This document shows, piece by piece, positions 1 through 8,246 of a DNA stretch of 64,000 nucleotides. Under the pieces are notes generated by a model, which saw only the letters and a program-made list of their open reading frames with translations, searched no databases and was not told the DNA's origin. How positions within the stretch are numbered: the first letter of the stretch is position 1; every line of letters begins with the position of its first letter. Made by a program: the position numbers and the translations under genes. This DNA is from G963720475 sp963720475 (GTDB lineage: Bacteria; Actinomycetota; Thermoleophilia; Solirubrobacterales; Thermoleophilaceae), in contig OY970394.1 of the NCBI GenBank assembly GCA_963720475.1, forward strand, positions 1,860,001-1,924,000, given 5' to 3'.

Positions 1-194
1 TGGCGGTGGACGTCCTCGTCGGCCTCCACCTCGCCGGGATCGAGGCCGGGGCGCCGGTAGTCCGTCGTCAACACCCGCGCGTGATGGCCTTCGCGGCGCA
101 GGTGTTCGGTCGCCGAGCGCCACAGGAGCTCGTACCCGCCGAGATGGTGCGGCGGGTACATGTTCCCAACGCAGAGCGCCCGCACCGGCGCCAT
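1..194 (-). CDS. Glycosyltransferase family 4 protein, N-terminal part (runs off the window)
   Basis: Only the first 64 codons are inside the window; the gene continues past base 1. The reverse-strand ATG at 194 opens a protein beginning MAPVRALCVGNMYPPHHLGG. The pattern hydrophobic strand, then N-x-Y-P-P-H-x-x-G-G-x-E, is the usual beginning of GT-B fold glycosyltransferases, whose first loop helps bind the acceptor. It would transfer a sugar from a nucleotide donor at the cytoplasmic face of the membrane. It is divergent from the glycosyltransferase starting at 231, with a 36-base gap. The donor-binding C-terminal half is not visible, so the sugar specificity is unknown. Confidence 0.7.
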   Translation of the reverse strand, partial: MAPVRALCVGNMYPPHHLGGYELLWRSATEHLRREGHHARVLTTDYRRPGLDPGEVEADEDVHR

Positions 195-230
195 CCTAGA
201 TACCCGGCACCCCTTTTATAGCCTTGCCCC

Positions 231-1169
231 GTGGCCCCCGAAGTCTCCATCGTGGTGCCGACGCGCAACCGCGCTCCCCATCTCGCCCGCCTGCTCGAGA
301 GCCTCGAGCGCCAGCGCGACGTCGATGTCGAGGTGATCGTCGTCGACGATGCCTCGGAGGACGAAACGGAATCGGTCCTCGCCGCCGCCGACGATCGAAC
401 GGGGCTCCGCACCCTCCGGCGCGACCGCGGAGGGGAGGGTGCCGCCGCGGTGCGGAACGCGGGCTGGCAGGTCGCGAGCGCGCCGCTGGTCGCTTTCATC
501 GACGACGACTGCGTCGCGTCCGAGGGCTGGGCAGCAGCGTTGCTCGCCGCGCACGAGCGGCATCCCGGCGCGCTCGTCCAGGGCCGCACACAGGCCGCGC
601 CCGAGGGACCGGCGATGCACAGCGCCTTCTCGCGCTCCATCATCGTCGAACAGCTCGGACCGTGGTACGAGACGTGCAACATCGCCTACCCGAAGGCGCT
701 GCTCGACGAGCTCGGCGGCTTCGATGACTCGCTCACCGCGACCGAGGACACGGACCTGGCGCTGCGGGCGCGCAAGGCCGGCGCAGGTGCGGTCTTCGCA
801 CCCGACGCGCTCGTCCACCACGCGATTCACGTTCCCGGCGCAGTCGGCCTTATGCGAGACGCGCCGCGCTGGCGCGGGTTCGGCCGCACGGTGAAGCGCC
901 ACCCGGAACTCCGCGAGGCATTGGTCCATCGCTACTTCTGGAAGCCCGGCCACGAGCGTCTGCTGCTCGCGCTGCTCGGAGCGGCGCTCGCCCCGCGGAC
1001 GCGCGGCGTGTCGCTAGCGCTCGCGATCCCGTATGTGCGCGGATACCGGCCCGTCCACGATTCGCTGCCGGGGACGATCGCGTCGCTTCCGGCCCATGCG
1101 CTCGTGGATGCTGCCGAGATCGCCGCGCTGCTGCGCGGCAGCATCGACGCGCGCACGCTGATCGTCTGA
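231..1169 (+). CDS. Glycosyltransferase family 2 protein
   Basis: A 312-residue GT-A glycosyltransferase. The N-terminus has the strand-loop VSIVVPTRNR; VVDD is near residues 37-40, the metal-binding Asp triplet (IDDDC) near 90-94, and a late acidic motif (TEDTDLALR) near 171-179. The motif ETCNIAYP precedes the acceptor-side region and recurs in the next gene. Its product probably adds one sugar to a lipid-linked or surface glycan. The GTG start at 231 follows TAGCCT (219-224) by six bases and has no Shine-Dalgarno sequence, which suggests a leaderless transcript. It overlaps the next gene by one base, so the two are co-transcribed. Donor and acceptor cannot be deduced. Confidence 0.86.
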   Translation: MAPEVSIVVPTRNRAPHLARLLESLERQRDVDVEVIVVDDASEDETESVLAAADDRTGLRTLRRDRGGEGAAAVRNAGWQVASAPLVAFIDDDCVASEGWAAALLAAHERHPGALVQGRTQAAPEGPAMHSAFSRSIIVEQLGPWYETCNIAYPKALLDELGGFDDSLTATEDTDLALRARKAGAGAVFAPDALVHHAIHVPGAVGLMRDAPRWRGFGRTVKRHPELREALVHRYFWKPGHERLLLALLGAALAPRTRGVSLALAIPYVRGYRPVHDSLPGTIASLPAHALVDAAEIAALLRGSIDARTLIV

Positions 1170-2131
1170 TGGCATCGCCCGACATCTCTCTGGTCGTCCC
1201 CTCGCACGACCGCCCCGTGCGGCTGCGCTGGCTGCTGAACGCGCTCGAGGACCAGACGCTTCCTCGCGAGCGCTTCGAGGTGATCGTCGTGCACGACTCC
1301 TCCGGTGCGGAGACGGAGGACCTCCTGCGTACCCATCCGCTCGCGGCCGACGGCACATTGCGGCACATCCGCTTCGCCCCGGGGCCGGCGGCCGCGCCGA
1401 AGCGGAACGCGGGCTGGCGCGCCGCGTGCGCACCCGTCGTGGCTTTCACCGACGACGACTGCCGGCCGCCGCGCGAATGGCTCGCAAGGCTGCTCGAGGC
1501 GGCCGAGCGAAACCCCGGGTCGATCGTCCAGGGGAAGACGGTTCCGGACCCGGACGAGGAGTTGCTGCTGCGGACGCCCGACGCGCACACGCAGACCGTG
1601 GACCCGCCGTCGGCCGCGGCCGAGACGTGCAACATCGCCTACCCGCGCGAGTTGCTCGAGCGGCTCGGCGGACAGCTCGAGGACTTCGCGGTCGGCGAGG
1701 ACACCGATCTCGCCCTGCGCGCGAGCGCGCTCGGCACCCCGATCGTCGCCGCCGCGGAGGCCGTCACGTACCACGCAGTCGAGACGGCCTGGCTGCCGGC
1801 ACAGGTGCGCGCGACCTGGCGCTGGCGCGACATGCCACTGCTCGTGCGGCGCCATCCCGAGCACCGCCGCGAGTTCGCGGCGCGGATCTTCTGGCGGCCG
1901 AGCCATGCGTGGCTCGCGCTGGCGATCCTCGCGACTCCACTCGCCCGGCGCCCCCGCTTGCTCGCCGCCCTCCTGCTGCCGTGGGCGATCGCCACGTGGC
2001 CCCGCTACGGCGCCACGCCGCGCGGGGTGGCGCGCAGCGTTTCCGAGCTCCCGCGGCGCGCGGTGCTCGACGGCAGCGAGATGGCCGTGCTCGCCTACGG
2101 CAGCGCCCGCCACCGGAGCCTCTTGCTGTGA
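1169..2131 (+). CDS. Glycosyltransferase family 2 protein (tandem paralogue)
   Basis: A 320-residue GT-A protein, collinear with the preceding gene: ISLVVPSHDR at the N-terminus, VIVVHD near 38-43, DDD near 95-97, ETCNIAYP near 153, and GEDTDLALR near 175. The shared, uncommon ETCNIAYP segment suggests tandem duplication followed by divergence, probably giving two successive transfer steps in one glycan. A hydrophobic, alanine/leucine-rich C-terminal stretch could associate with the membrane. The ATG overlaps the previous stop codon (ATGA type), and the next gene begins inside this gene's stop region, so expression is coupled. Substrates are unknown. Confidence 0.86.
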   Translation: MASPDISLVVPSHDRPVRLRWLLNALEDQTLPRERFEVIVVHDSSGAETEDLLRTHPLAADGTLRHIRFAPGPAAAPKRNAGWRAACAPVVAFTDDDCRPPREWLARLLEAAERNPGSIVQGKTVPDPDEELLLRTPDAHTQTVDPPSAAAETCNIAYPRELLERLGGQLEDFAVGEDTDLALRASALGTPIVAAAEAVTYHAVETAWLPAQVRATWRWRDMPLLVRRHPEHRREFAARIFWRPSHAWLALAILATPLARRPRLLAALLLPWAIATWPRYGATPRGVARSVSELPRRAVLDGSEMAVLAYGSARHRSLLL

Positions 2132-3258
2132 GCGGTACTCCGGCGGCCGGGGACGATCCGATCCGGGTCGCCCTCCTGAGCCCGTGCTTCTGGCCCGAGG
2201 TTCGCCGCGGGACCGAGCGGATCGTGCGCGAGCTCGCCGACGGGCTGGTCGCCCGCGGCCACTCGCCCCGCCTGATCACGAGCCATGCGGGACCTGCGAC
2301 GAAGGACACCGAGGACGGCCTCGAAGTGGTGCGCAACCGCCGCCCGCCCGGCTCCGCTCGCCTCCAGCGAAGGCTGTTCGAGGACCACCTGACCCACGTC
2401 CCGGCCAGCTATCGCAGCCTCGCGGCCGGCGACGACGACATCGCCCACGCGACCTATCCGACCGACGGCCTCGCCGCGGTCGCGTGGGCTCGGCAGCGCG
2501 ACCGCCCGGCGATCCTCAGCTACATGGGGATACCGGAGCGTCCGTGGCTGTCCGAGCGGCGGGGGCGCATCGCGATTACGCGCAGGGCGATGCGCGGCAG
2601 CGCGGCTGTCGTGATGGTCAGCCGCGTCGCGGCGGAAGCGTGCCGGCGCTGGCTCGGCATCGATGCGCGCGTGATCCCACCGGGCGTGGACCTGGAGACC
2701 TTCCGTCCCGATCCCGGAGGGCGCACCGAGGTGCCGACCCTCTTCTGCGCAACCTCGGCGGTGGACGAGCCACGCAAGCGGATCGGGTTTCTGATCGAGG
2801 CCTTCAGGATCGTGCGGCGCGAGCGGCCGGACGCCCGGCTGGTGATCGTCGAACCCGGGCAGCGCGACAGCGCCGTCGGACAGGCCGCCCGCCGCGCGGA
2901 GGGGGTCGAGCTGCTCGGGTCGAACGACCTCGCTCCCGTCTACGCGGGCGCATGGGCCTCGATCCTCCCGTCGATCGGGGACTCGTTCGGCATCGTGCTC
3001 GCGGAGTCGCTCGCATGCGGCACCCCCGTTGTCGGAGCGCAGAGCGGAGCGATCCCGGAGATCGCCGGCGACGAGGCGACGGGCCGCCTGTTCGAGCCCG
3101 ACGACGAGCGCGGCCTGGCCGCCGCGGTGCTCGAGGCATTCGAGCTCTCACAGGACTCGGCGACGACCGAGGCGTGCCTGCGGCGCGCCCAGGAGTTCTC
3201 AACGGACCGGCAGGCCGAGCGCTATATCGCGCTGTATCGTGAGCTGCTCGCTGGCTGA
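2128..3258 (+). CDS. Glycosyltransferase family 4 (GT-B) protein
   Basis: A 376-residue GT-B enzyme. The N-terminal motif LLSPCFWPEVRRGTER is the usual acceptor-domain start. The C-terminal donor domain has IPPGVDLETFRPD, then a strand with CATSAVDEPRKR, and then GDSFGIVLAESLACGTPVVG, where the acidic residues and following glycine form the nucleotide-sugar site. A retaining sugar transfer in glycan assembly is expected. I chose GTG 2128, which overlaps the preceding TGA by four bases; the open frame extends upstream, but only in the shadow of the neighbouring gene. It is the third gene of a coupled glycosyltransferase run. Confidence 0.85.
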   Translation: MSGTPAAGDDPIRVALLSPCFWPEVRRGTERIVRELADGLVARGHSPRLITSHAGPATKDTEDGLEVVRNRRPPGSARLQRRLFEDHLTHVPASYRSLAAGDDDIAHATYPTDGLAAVAWARQRDRPAILSYMGIPERPWLSERRGRIAITRRAMRGSAAVVMVSRVAAEACRRWLGIDARVIPPGVDLETFRPDPGGRTEVPTLFCATSAVDEPRKRIGFLIEAFRIVRRERPDARLVIVEPGQRDSAVGQAARRAEGVELLGSNDLAPVYAGAWASILPSIGDSFGIVLAESLACGTPVVGAQSGAIPEIAGDEATGRLFEPDDERGLAAAVLEAFELSQDSATTEACLRRAQEFSTDRQAERYIALYRELLAG

Positions 3259-3279
3259 CGAGCGGCTCGCGACCGAAAC

Positions 3280-4038
3280 ATGCTGCCTGCGAACGTCGAG
3301 CTGATAGTCGAGCGACTGGACGAGGACTCGCTCGTGCTGGACGTCGGGGGATGGGCTGGTCCGTTTCGGCCCGCGACCCACGTGCTCGACATCAACCCGT
3401 ACGAGACGCGCGGGATGATCGACACCTACGGGCCCGAGCCGCAGCGCTTCTCGAAGGAGACGTGGATCCAGCACGACATCTGCGCTCGCGAGCCGTGGCC
3501 GTACGAGGACGACCAGTTCGACTTCTCCCTCTGCGTGATGACGCTCGAGGACATCCGCGACCCGATCTGGGTCTGCTCGGAGCTCTCGCGCGTGTCGAAG
3601 GCCGGCTATGTCGAGGTGCCGAGCATCCTCGGCGAGCTGGTCTACGCGATCGAGGGCCAGGGGCCCGTGCTCGGGTACGCCCATCACCGCTGGCTGTGTG
3701 AGGTCGAGGACGGCGGGCTCGTGTTCATGCACAAGCCCCACCTGATCCACTTCAACTGGCGCCTGCGGGTGCTGCCGCGCCAGGCCGCGCAGATGAGCCT
3801 CGAAGAGCACGTCACCGCGCTGTTCTGGGAGGGGGAGCTGACGGCGCGAGAGGAGCACGTCATCGGCCCGCCCGGCTATCCCCTCGAACGGTGGGAGGGG
3901 ATCGTTCGCGAACGGTTCAAGCCGTCGCCGTTCGAGCTGTGGTTCAAGGCGACACGCGAGCGGGTCGCGGTCGCGGCGCACCGGGCGCTGCAGCCGCTCC
4001 GCACCGCCGTCGGGCGCCTGATCTCGAGGCTGCGCTAG
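3280..4038 (+). CDS. Class I SAM-dependent methyltransferase-like protein
   Basis: A 252-residue protein. The motif LVLDVGGWAGPF (about residues 18-29) resembles motif I of Rossmann methyltransferases, followed by VLDINPYETR as the acidic second strand and DQFDFSLCVMTLEDIRDP as the motif IV/V region. The glycine pattern is looser than usual, so the cofactor role is inferred from overall layout. It lies 21 bases after the GT4 gene on the same strand and converges on the next gene. It may methylate a sugar or a glycan end, but the substrate is unknown. Confidence 0.65.
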   Translation: MLPANVELIVERLDEDSLVLDVGGWAGPFRPATHVLDINPYETRGMIDTYGPEPQRFSKETWIQHDICAREPWPYEDDQFDFSLCVMTLEDIRDPIWVCSELSRVSKAGYVEVPSILGELVYAIEGQGPVLGYAHHRWLCEVEDGGLVFMHKPHLIHFNWRLRVLPRQAAQMSLEEHVTALFWEGELTAREEHVIGPPGYPLERWEGIVRERFKPSPFELWFKATRERVAVAAHRALQPLRTAVGRLISRLR

Positions 4039-4062
4039 CGCGGCGCGGCAGCTTCCGGGCGC

Positions 4063-4995
4063 TCAGAGCACGGCTCTGCGGCTGCGGATACTGCCTGCCA
4101 CCAGCGATCCGAACCCGATCGCGTCGGCCGCGACGTCGGCCGCCGCGACGACCGGCAGGCGCGTTCCCCACACGCGCGCCTTGCGGATGACCGCGAGGCC
4201 GTACGGGAGCGCGAGTGCGGCCGGCGCCGGCGATCCCACTGCGAGCGCTGCACCGATGCCGCCGACCGCAAGGTCGAAAGCCGCGCTCCGCCGCGTGAGG
4301 AAGTAGCGCGCGAACAGCCACTGCCGACGGAGCTCCGGGACCTCGCGGACGAGCGTCGCAAAGTGGCCGTCGCGCGAGCGCTCTGCCACGTAGCCGAGCG
4401 GGCCGCGCGGCGTGACGTCGTGTTCGACCACCGCGTCGGCGCAGAACGCTACGCGCGCCCCCGCTCGCCGGGCGCGCCAACCGAAGACGGCGTCCTCTCC
4501 GAAGGGCTGCTCGACGGCGACGACGTCCTCGAAGCCACCGGTGCTGTCGAAGGTATCGCGCCGGACGAAGAGATTCGCGGTTTCGAACAGCCCGCTCTCG
4601 CCGCCGACGGCGACGACGCGATCGAACGGGCCGGGATCGGCCCCCGCCGGCGGCCGTACGACGCCCTGGACGAGGTCGGCCCCCTCGAGCGCGGCCACGC
4701 CCGCGGCGAGCCAGCCCGGTTGCGGCGCGCAGTCGGCGTCCGTGAACGCGATCACCTCACCCGCCGCCTCGGCGACACCGCGGTTGCGTGCGCTGCCGGG
4801 GCCGGCGTGCTCCTTTCGCACCACACGCGCGCCGTCAGGGGCGGCGTTCACAACCGCGGAGGTGTCGTCGGTGGACCCGTTGTCGACGACGATCGTCTCG
4901 AACGGTTCGCCGAGCTCCTGGGCGGCGATCGCTGCGAGCGCGCGCGGCAGGGTCCGCGCGCTGTTGTAGGCCGGGACGACGACGCTGACCCGCAC
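4063..4995 (-). CDS. Glycosyltransferase family 2 protein
   Basis: A GT-A glycosyltransferase of about 310 residues: VSVVVPAYNSARTLPRAL at the N-terminus, IVVDNGSTDDTS, then AFTDADCAPQPGWL as the metal-binding region, and FGEDAVFGWRARRAG as the acidic catalytic part. It ends with two hydrophobic stretches. It is transcribed away from the flippase gene. I preferred the GTG at 4995 because TAGGGT lies seven bases before it (reverse strand 5008-5003), the leaderless arrangement seen elsewhere here. GTG 5004 or ATG 5037 are alternatives, and the latter would overlap the divergent gene. The sugar is unknown. Confidence 0.84.
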   Translation of the reverse strand: MRVSVVVPAYNSARTLPRALAAIAAQELGEPFETIVVDNGSTDDTSAVVNAAPDGARVVRKEHAGPGSARNRGVAEAAGEVIAFTDADCAPQPGWLAAGVAALEGADLVQGVVRPPAGADPGPFDRVVAVGGESGLFETANLFVRRDTFDSTGGFEDVVAVEQPFGEDAVFGWRARRAGARVAFCADAVVEHDVTPRGPLGYVAERSRDGHFATLVREVPELRRQWLFARYFLTRRSAAFDLAVGGIGAALAVGSPAPAALALPYGLAVIRKARVWGTRLPVVAAADVAADAIGFGSLVAGSIRSRRAVL

Positions 4996-5018
4996 GACTG
5001 TCACCCTAATGGCGCCCG

Positions 5019-6548
5019 ATGAGACCGGACCCGCCACCGCCGGACCTGGTTCCCACCGTGCCGGAGCCGATCGAGCACGCGACCGACTCCGATCGGCTAA
5101 GCGAGCTCGACACCGGCCTGCGGGAAACGACGGCGCGCGGGACGATCATCAATGCGGTCTTCCTCGTCGGCGTCCAGACGCTGAACCTGCTGAAGGGCTT
5201 TGTCGTCGTCGTCTTCGTGACGACCCAGGAGTACGGCGTCTGGGGCCTGCTCGCGGTGTCGCTCGGAACGCTCGGCTGGCTGAAGAACGTCGGGATCGGG
5301 GACAAGTACGTCCAGCAGGACGAGGAGGACCAGGAGCGCGCGTTCCAGAAGGCGTTCACGCTCGAGCTGATCGTGGACCTCGTGATGTTCGGCCTGATCA
5401 TCGCGGCGCTTCCGCTTTTCGCGCTGCTGTACGGGCAGTCGGAGATCATCGGGCCGGGCATGGTGATGGCAGCCGCCGTGCCCGCGGTGGCGCTTCAGGC
5501 CCCGCTCTGGATCCACTACCGGCGGATGCGCTTCGCCCGCCAGCGCGCGCTTCAGTCGGTCGACCCGATCATCGCCTTCGTCGTGACGATCGCGCTCGCG
5601 GCGGCAGGCGCTGGCTACTGGAGCCTCGTTATTGGACTCGTGGTGGGTGCCTGGGCGGCGGCGATCGCGGCCGTCCTCGCCTCGCCGTACAGGCTGGCGC
5701 TGCGCTACGACAGGGGCACCCTGCGCGAGTACGCCGGCTTCTCGTGGCCGCTGTTCGTGGCCGGCCTGAGTGGGATCCTCGCGTCCCAGCTGACGATGAT
5801 CGTCGGTTCGGCGGAGGTCGGCCTCGCGGGTATCGGTGCGATCACGCTCGCCGGCTCGATCGCACTCTACGCCGAGAAGACCGACGGCCTGATCACCGAG
5901 ACGCTCTACCCGGCGATCTGTGCCGTCCGTGACCGGACGGAGCTCTTACTCGAGTCGTTCGTCAAGTCGAACCGCCTGGCGATGATGGGTGGGGTACCGC
6001 TCGGCATCGGTGTTGCGCTGTTCGCGAGCGACCTCGTCCACTTCGTGATTGGCGAGCGCTGGGTGATCGCGATCGGGCTTATCCAGGCATACGGCCTGAT
6101 CGCCGCGATCAACCAGATCGGCTTCAACTGGAGCGCCTTCTTCCGCGCTCAGGGAGACACGCGCCCGATCGGCGTGATGAGCGTCGTCGGCTTCGGCGTA
6201 TTCGCCGCCGTCGCGCTCCCGCTACTTGTCACGGAGGGACTCGACGGCCTGGCGATCGGCATGGCCGCCGCTGCGGCCGTCGTGCTGATCGGCCGGACGC
6301 TCTACCTCCGCAGCATGTTCGGGCGCGGCTTCAGCATCATCACCCAGACGGTGCGCGGGCTGGGCCCCTCTGTCCCCGCGGTCGCGATCGTGGTCGCGGC
6401 GCGCGCGGTCGAAGGCGGCGAGCGGACCGGTGCCATGGCGGCGGTGGAGCTCGCGCTCTACCTGCTCGTCACGCTGGCAGCGACCTGGGTCCTCGAGCGC
6501 GCGCTGCTGCGCGAAGCCTTCGGCTACCTGCGCAAGGCCCGCGCCTAG
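5019..6548 (+). CDS. Oligosaccharide flippase (Wzx/MOP-type polysaccharide exporter)
   Basis: A 509-residue polytopic membrane protein with about a dozen hydrophobic helices after a cytoplasmic N-terminus of roughly 45 residues. The first helix begins near TIINAVFLVGVQTLNLLKGF, typical of the MOP superfamily polysaccharide transporters. It probably flips lipid-linked oligosaccharides made by the flanking glycosyltransferases to the outer membrane face. Its stop codon overlaps the stop of the convergent methyltransferase gene through a shared CTAG, leaving no intergenic terminator. Which glycan it moves (capsule, teichoic-like or glycolipid) cannot be seen. Confidence 0.8.
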   Translation: MRPDPPPPDLVPTVPEPIEHATDSDRLSELDTGLRETTARGTIINAVFLVGVQTLNLLKGFVVVVFVTTQEYGVWGLLAVSLGTLGWLKNVGIGDKYVQQDEEDQERAFQKAFTLELIVDLVMFGLIIAALPLFALLYGQSEIIGPGMVMAAAVPAVALQAPLWIHYRRMRFARQRALQSVDPIIAFVVTIALAAAGAGYWSLVIGLVVGAWAAAIAAVLASPYRLALRYDRGTLREYAGFSWPLFVAGLSGILASQLTMIVGSAEVGLAGIGAITLAGSIALYAEKTDGLITETLYPAICAVRDRTELLLESFVKSNRLAMMGGVPLGIGVALFASDLVHFVIGERWVIAIGLIQAYGLIAAINQIGFNWSAFFRAQGDTRPIGVMSVVGFGVFAAVALPLLVTEGLDGLAIGMAAAAAVVLIGRTLYLRSMFGRGFSIITQTVRGLGPSVPAVAIVVAARAVEGGERTGAMAAVELALYLLVTLAATWVLERALLREAFGYLRKARA

Positions 6549-7477
6549 GAGACGCGGGCGATTCCGAACACGACGGCGCCGACGCCGCGGCGGTCGTAGG
6601 CGGCCTCCGCGGCCTTCAGGATCTTCCACGCGGGCGCTGTGGGATAGAGCGCCTCGTTTCCCTCCTCGTCTGCGCGCTTGCGCGAGAGGGGGACGAACCA
6701 GCGCCGCAACGCCGGCTTCGAGAGGTCGGCGATCGCCTCGTCGAGGGTCTGCGGGGGGCCCAGCCACGAGGGTGAGGTGACCGATACGGGTTCGAGGCCG
6801 GCGACACGGAACGCGTGGGCGAGCGTCTCCGGCGTGAAGTGGACGATGTGTTCGAGCGGTCGGAGCCCACGCCAGGTGCTCCGCTCGACCTTCCGCTGGA
6901 CGCTGTCGAAGTTCGGCACCTCGATCGCGACGACGCCGCCGGGGCGCACCCAGCGCGCGACCGACTCGAGAAAGCCCGCCGAGTCGGGCACGTGCTCGAG
7001 CACGTGCTGGGCGGTGAGGACGTCGAACGAGCCCTCGGGCAGCCCCGAGTCCTCGAGCAGGGCGGCGCGGACGTCGAGGCCTCGCTCGCGGCGCGCGAAC
7101 TCCGCCTGGTCCTCGAGCGGATCGGTTCCGATCACGTCCCAGCCGACGTCGCGCGCGGCGACGAGGAACTCGCCGAGCCCGCAGCCGATGTCCACGAGTT
7201 TCCCGGGTGGGCTCGTCACCTGGTGGATCAGGCGGAGCCGCGCGCGCTGCACGTGGGCGAGGAACTCCTGAAAGCGGGGATGCAGCACGTCCCAGTGGCA
7301 GCCGAAGGGCGATTCGGAGTCGAGCATGTACCCGTCGCGATAGATCTCGTCGGGTGTGGCGTACTCCGGCGCGTAGACCGTGTCGCACTCGGCGCAGCGG
7401 CGCAGCAGCGCGCCTTCGCCGACGTCCACGGTCTCCGAGACCTCCGCGCCGCAGGCCGGGCACGAGGTGAGCGGCAT
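6545..7477 (-). CDS. SAM-dependent methyltransferase with N-terminal zinc-binding cysteines
   Basis: A 310-residue protein. Two CxxC pairs near the N-terminus (CPAC and CAEC) suggest a zinc knuckle, as in sugar C-methyltransferase families. A class I methyltransferase core follows: VDIGCGLGEFL as motif I, VIGTDP as the second strand, and FDVLTAQHVLEHVPD as motif IV. Its position beside rfbF/rfbG-like genes fits modification of a CDP-linked deoxysugar, but the substrate is inferred. I chose ATG 7477; GTG 7486, ten bases after a reverse-strand TACCCT, would add three residues. It diverges from the cytidylyltransferase gene. Confidence 0.78.
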   Translation of the reverse strand: MPLTSCPACGAEVSETVDVGEGALLRRCAECDTVYAPEYATPDEIYRDGYMLDSESPFGCHWDVLHPRFQEFLAHVQRARLRLIHQVTSPPGKLVDIGCGLGEFLVAARDVGWDVIGTDPLEDQAEFARRERGLDVRAALLEDSGLPEGSFDVLTAQHVLEHVPDSAGFLESVARWVRPGGVVAIEVPNFDSVQRKVERSTWRGLRPLEHIVHFTPETLAHAFRVAGLEPVSVTSPSWLGPPQTLDEAIADLSKPALRRWFVPLSRKRADEEGNEALYPTAPAWKILKAAEAAYDRRGVGAVVFGIARVS

Positions 7478-7535
7478 CGTCTTCACGGGGCGTCGAAGGG
7501 TAGCTTCCGGCCGCGCGTCGCTACCCTGCCCGCCG

Positions 7536-8246
7536 ATGGTTCCGGTGGCGATCCTCTGCGGTGGCAAGGGTACGCGCATGAGCGAGTCCGTCGAAACCGT
7601 TCCGAAGCCGCTCGTGGAGATCGGCGGTCAACCGATCCTGTGGCATGTCATGTCGCTCTATGCGGCCGCCGGGATGACCCGCTTCGTCCTGCTGACCGGC
7701 CACGGTGCGGATCGGATCGAGCGCTTCGCGGCCGAGCTGCCGGGCGGGTGGGACATCACGTGCATCAACACAGGCCCCGAGACGCCGACGGGCGGGCGCG
7801 TGGCACGCGCGCGGGGAGCGCTGGAGGCGGGCACGTTCTGCCTCACCTACGCGGACGGCGTCGCCGACCTCGATCTCGGCCAGCTGCTCGAGTTCCACCG
7901 CGGGCATGGCGGCGCGGCCACGATCACGGTCGCGAAACCGGTCAACCCGTGGGGCGTTGCCCAGATCGGCGACGACGACCGGATCGCCGCGTTCGAGGAG
8001 AAGCCCCGCCTCGACGCGTGGGTCAACGGCGGTTTCATGGTGCTCGAGCCACGCGCGCTCGAGTACATCGGCACCGACGACATCTTCGAGCGCGCACCGC
8101 TCGAGGGGCTCGCGGCCGACGGCGAGCTCTACGCCTTTCGCCACGACGGCTTCTGGGACTGCATGGACACCTACAAGGACACCCAGCTCCTCAACGAGCT
8201 CTGGGAAGCGGACAAGGCCCCGTGGCGTCCGCTCGTCGAGGCGTGA
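7536..8246 (+). CDS. rfbF: Glucose-1-phosphate cytidylyltransferase-like nucleotidyltransferase
   Basis: A 236-residue sugar nucleotidyltransferase that makes CDP-glucose from CTP and glucose-1-phosphate. The signature ILCGGKGTRMSE with the downstream lysine in VPKPLVEIGG is the nucleotide loop. TYADGVADLDL, WVNGGFMVLEP, FEEKP and FWDCMDTYKD match the RfbF branch rather than the RmlA or GlmU branches. It is slightly shorter than typical RfbF (about 257 residues). ATG 7536 follows TACCCT (7522-7527) by eight bases with no Shine-Dalgarno sequence. Its stop overlaps the next gene's start, so the first two CDP-sugar steps are coupled. Nucleotide specificity rests on family resemblance. Confidence 0.82.
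   Translation: MVPVAILCGGKGTRMSESVETVPKPLVEIGGQPILWHVMSLYAAAGMTRFVLLTGHGADRIERFAAELPGGWDITCINTGPETPTGGRVARARGALEAGTFCLTYADGVADLDLGQLLEFHRGHGGAATITVAKPVNPWGVAQIGDDDRIAAFEEKPRLDAWVNGGFMVLEPRALEYIGTDDIFERAPLEGLAADGELYAFRHDGFWDCMDTYKDTQLLNELWEADKAPWRPLVEA

Noticed and set aside
6815..8242. Long forward open frame antisense to the zinc-knuckle methyltransferase and through rfbF
   Set aside because: No family-like content until the dehydratase at 8243; both known genes have conserved motifs on their own frames.
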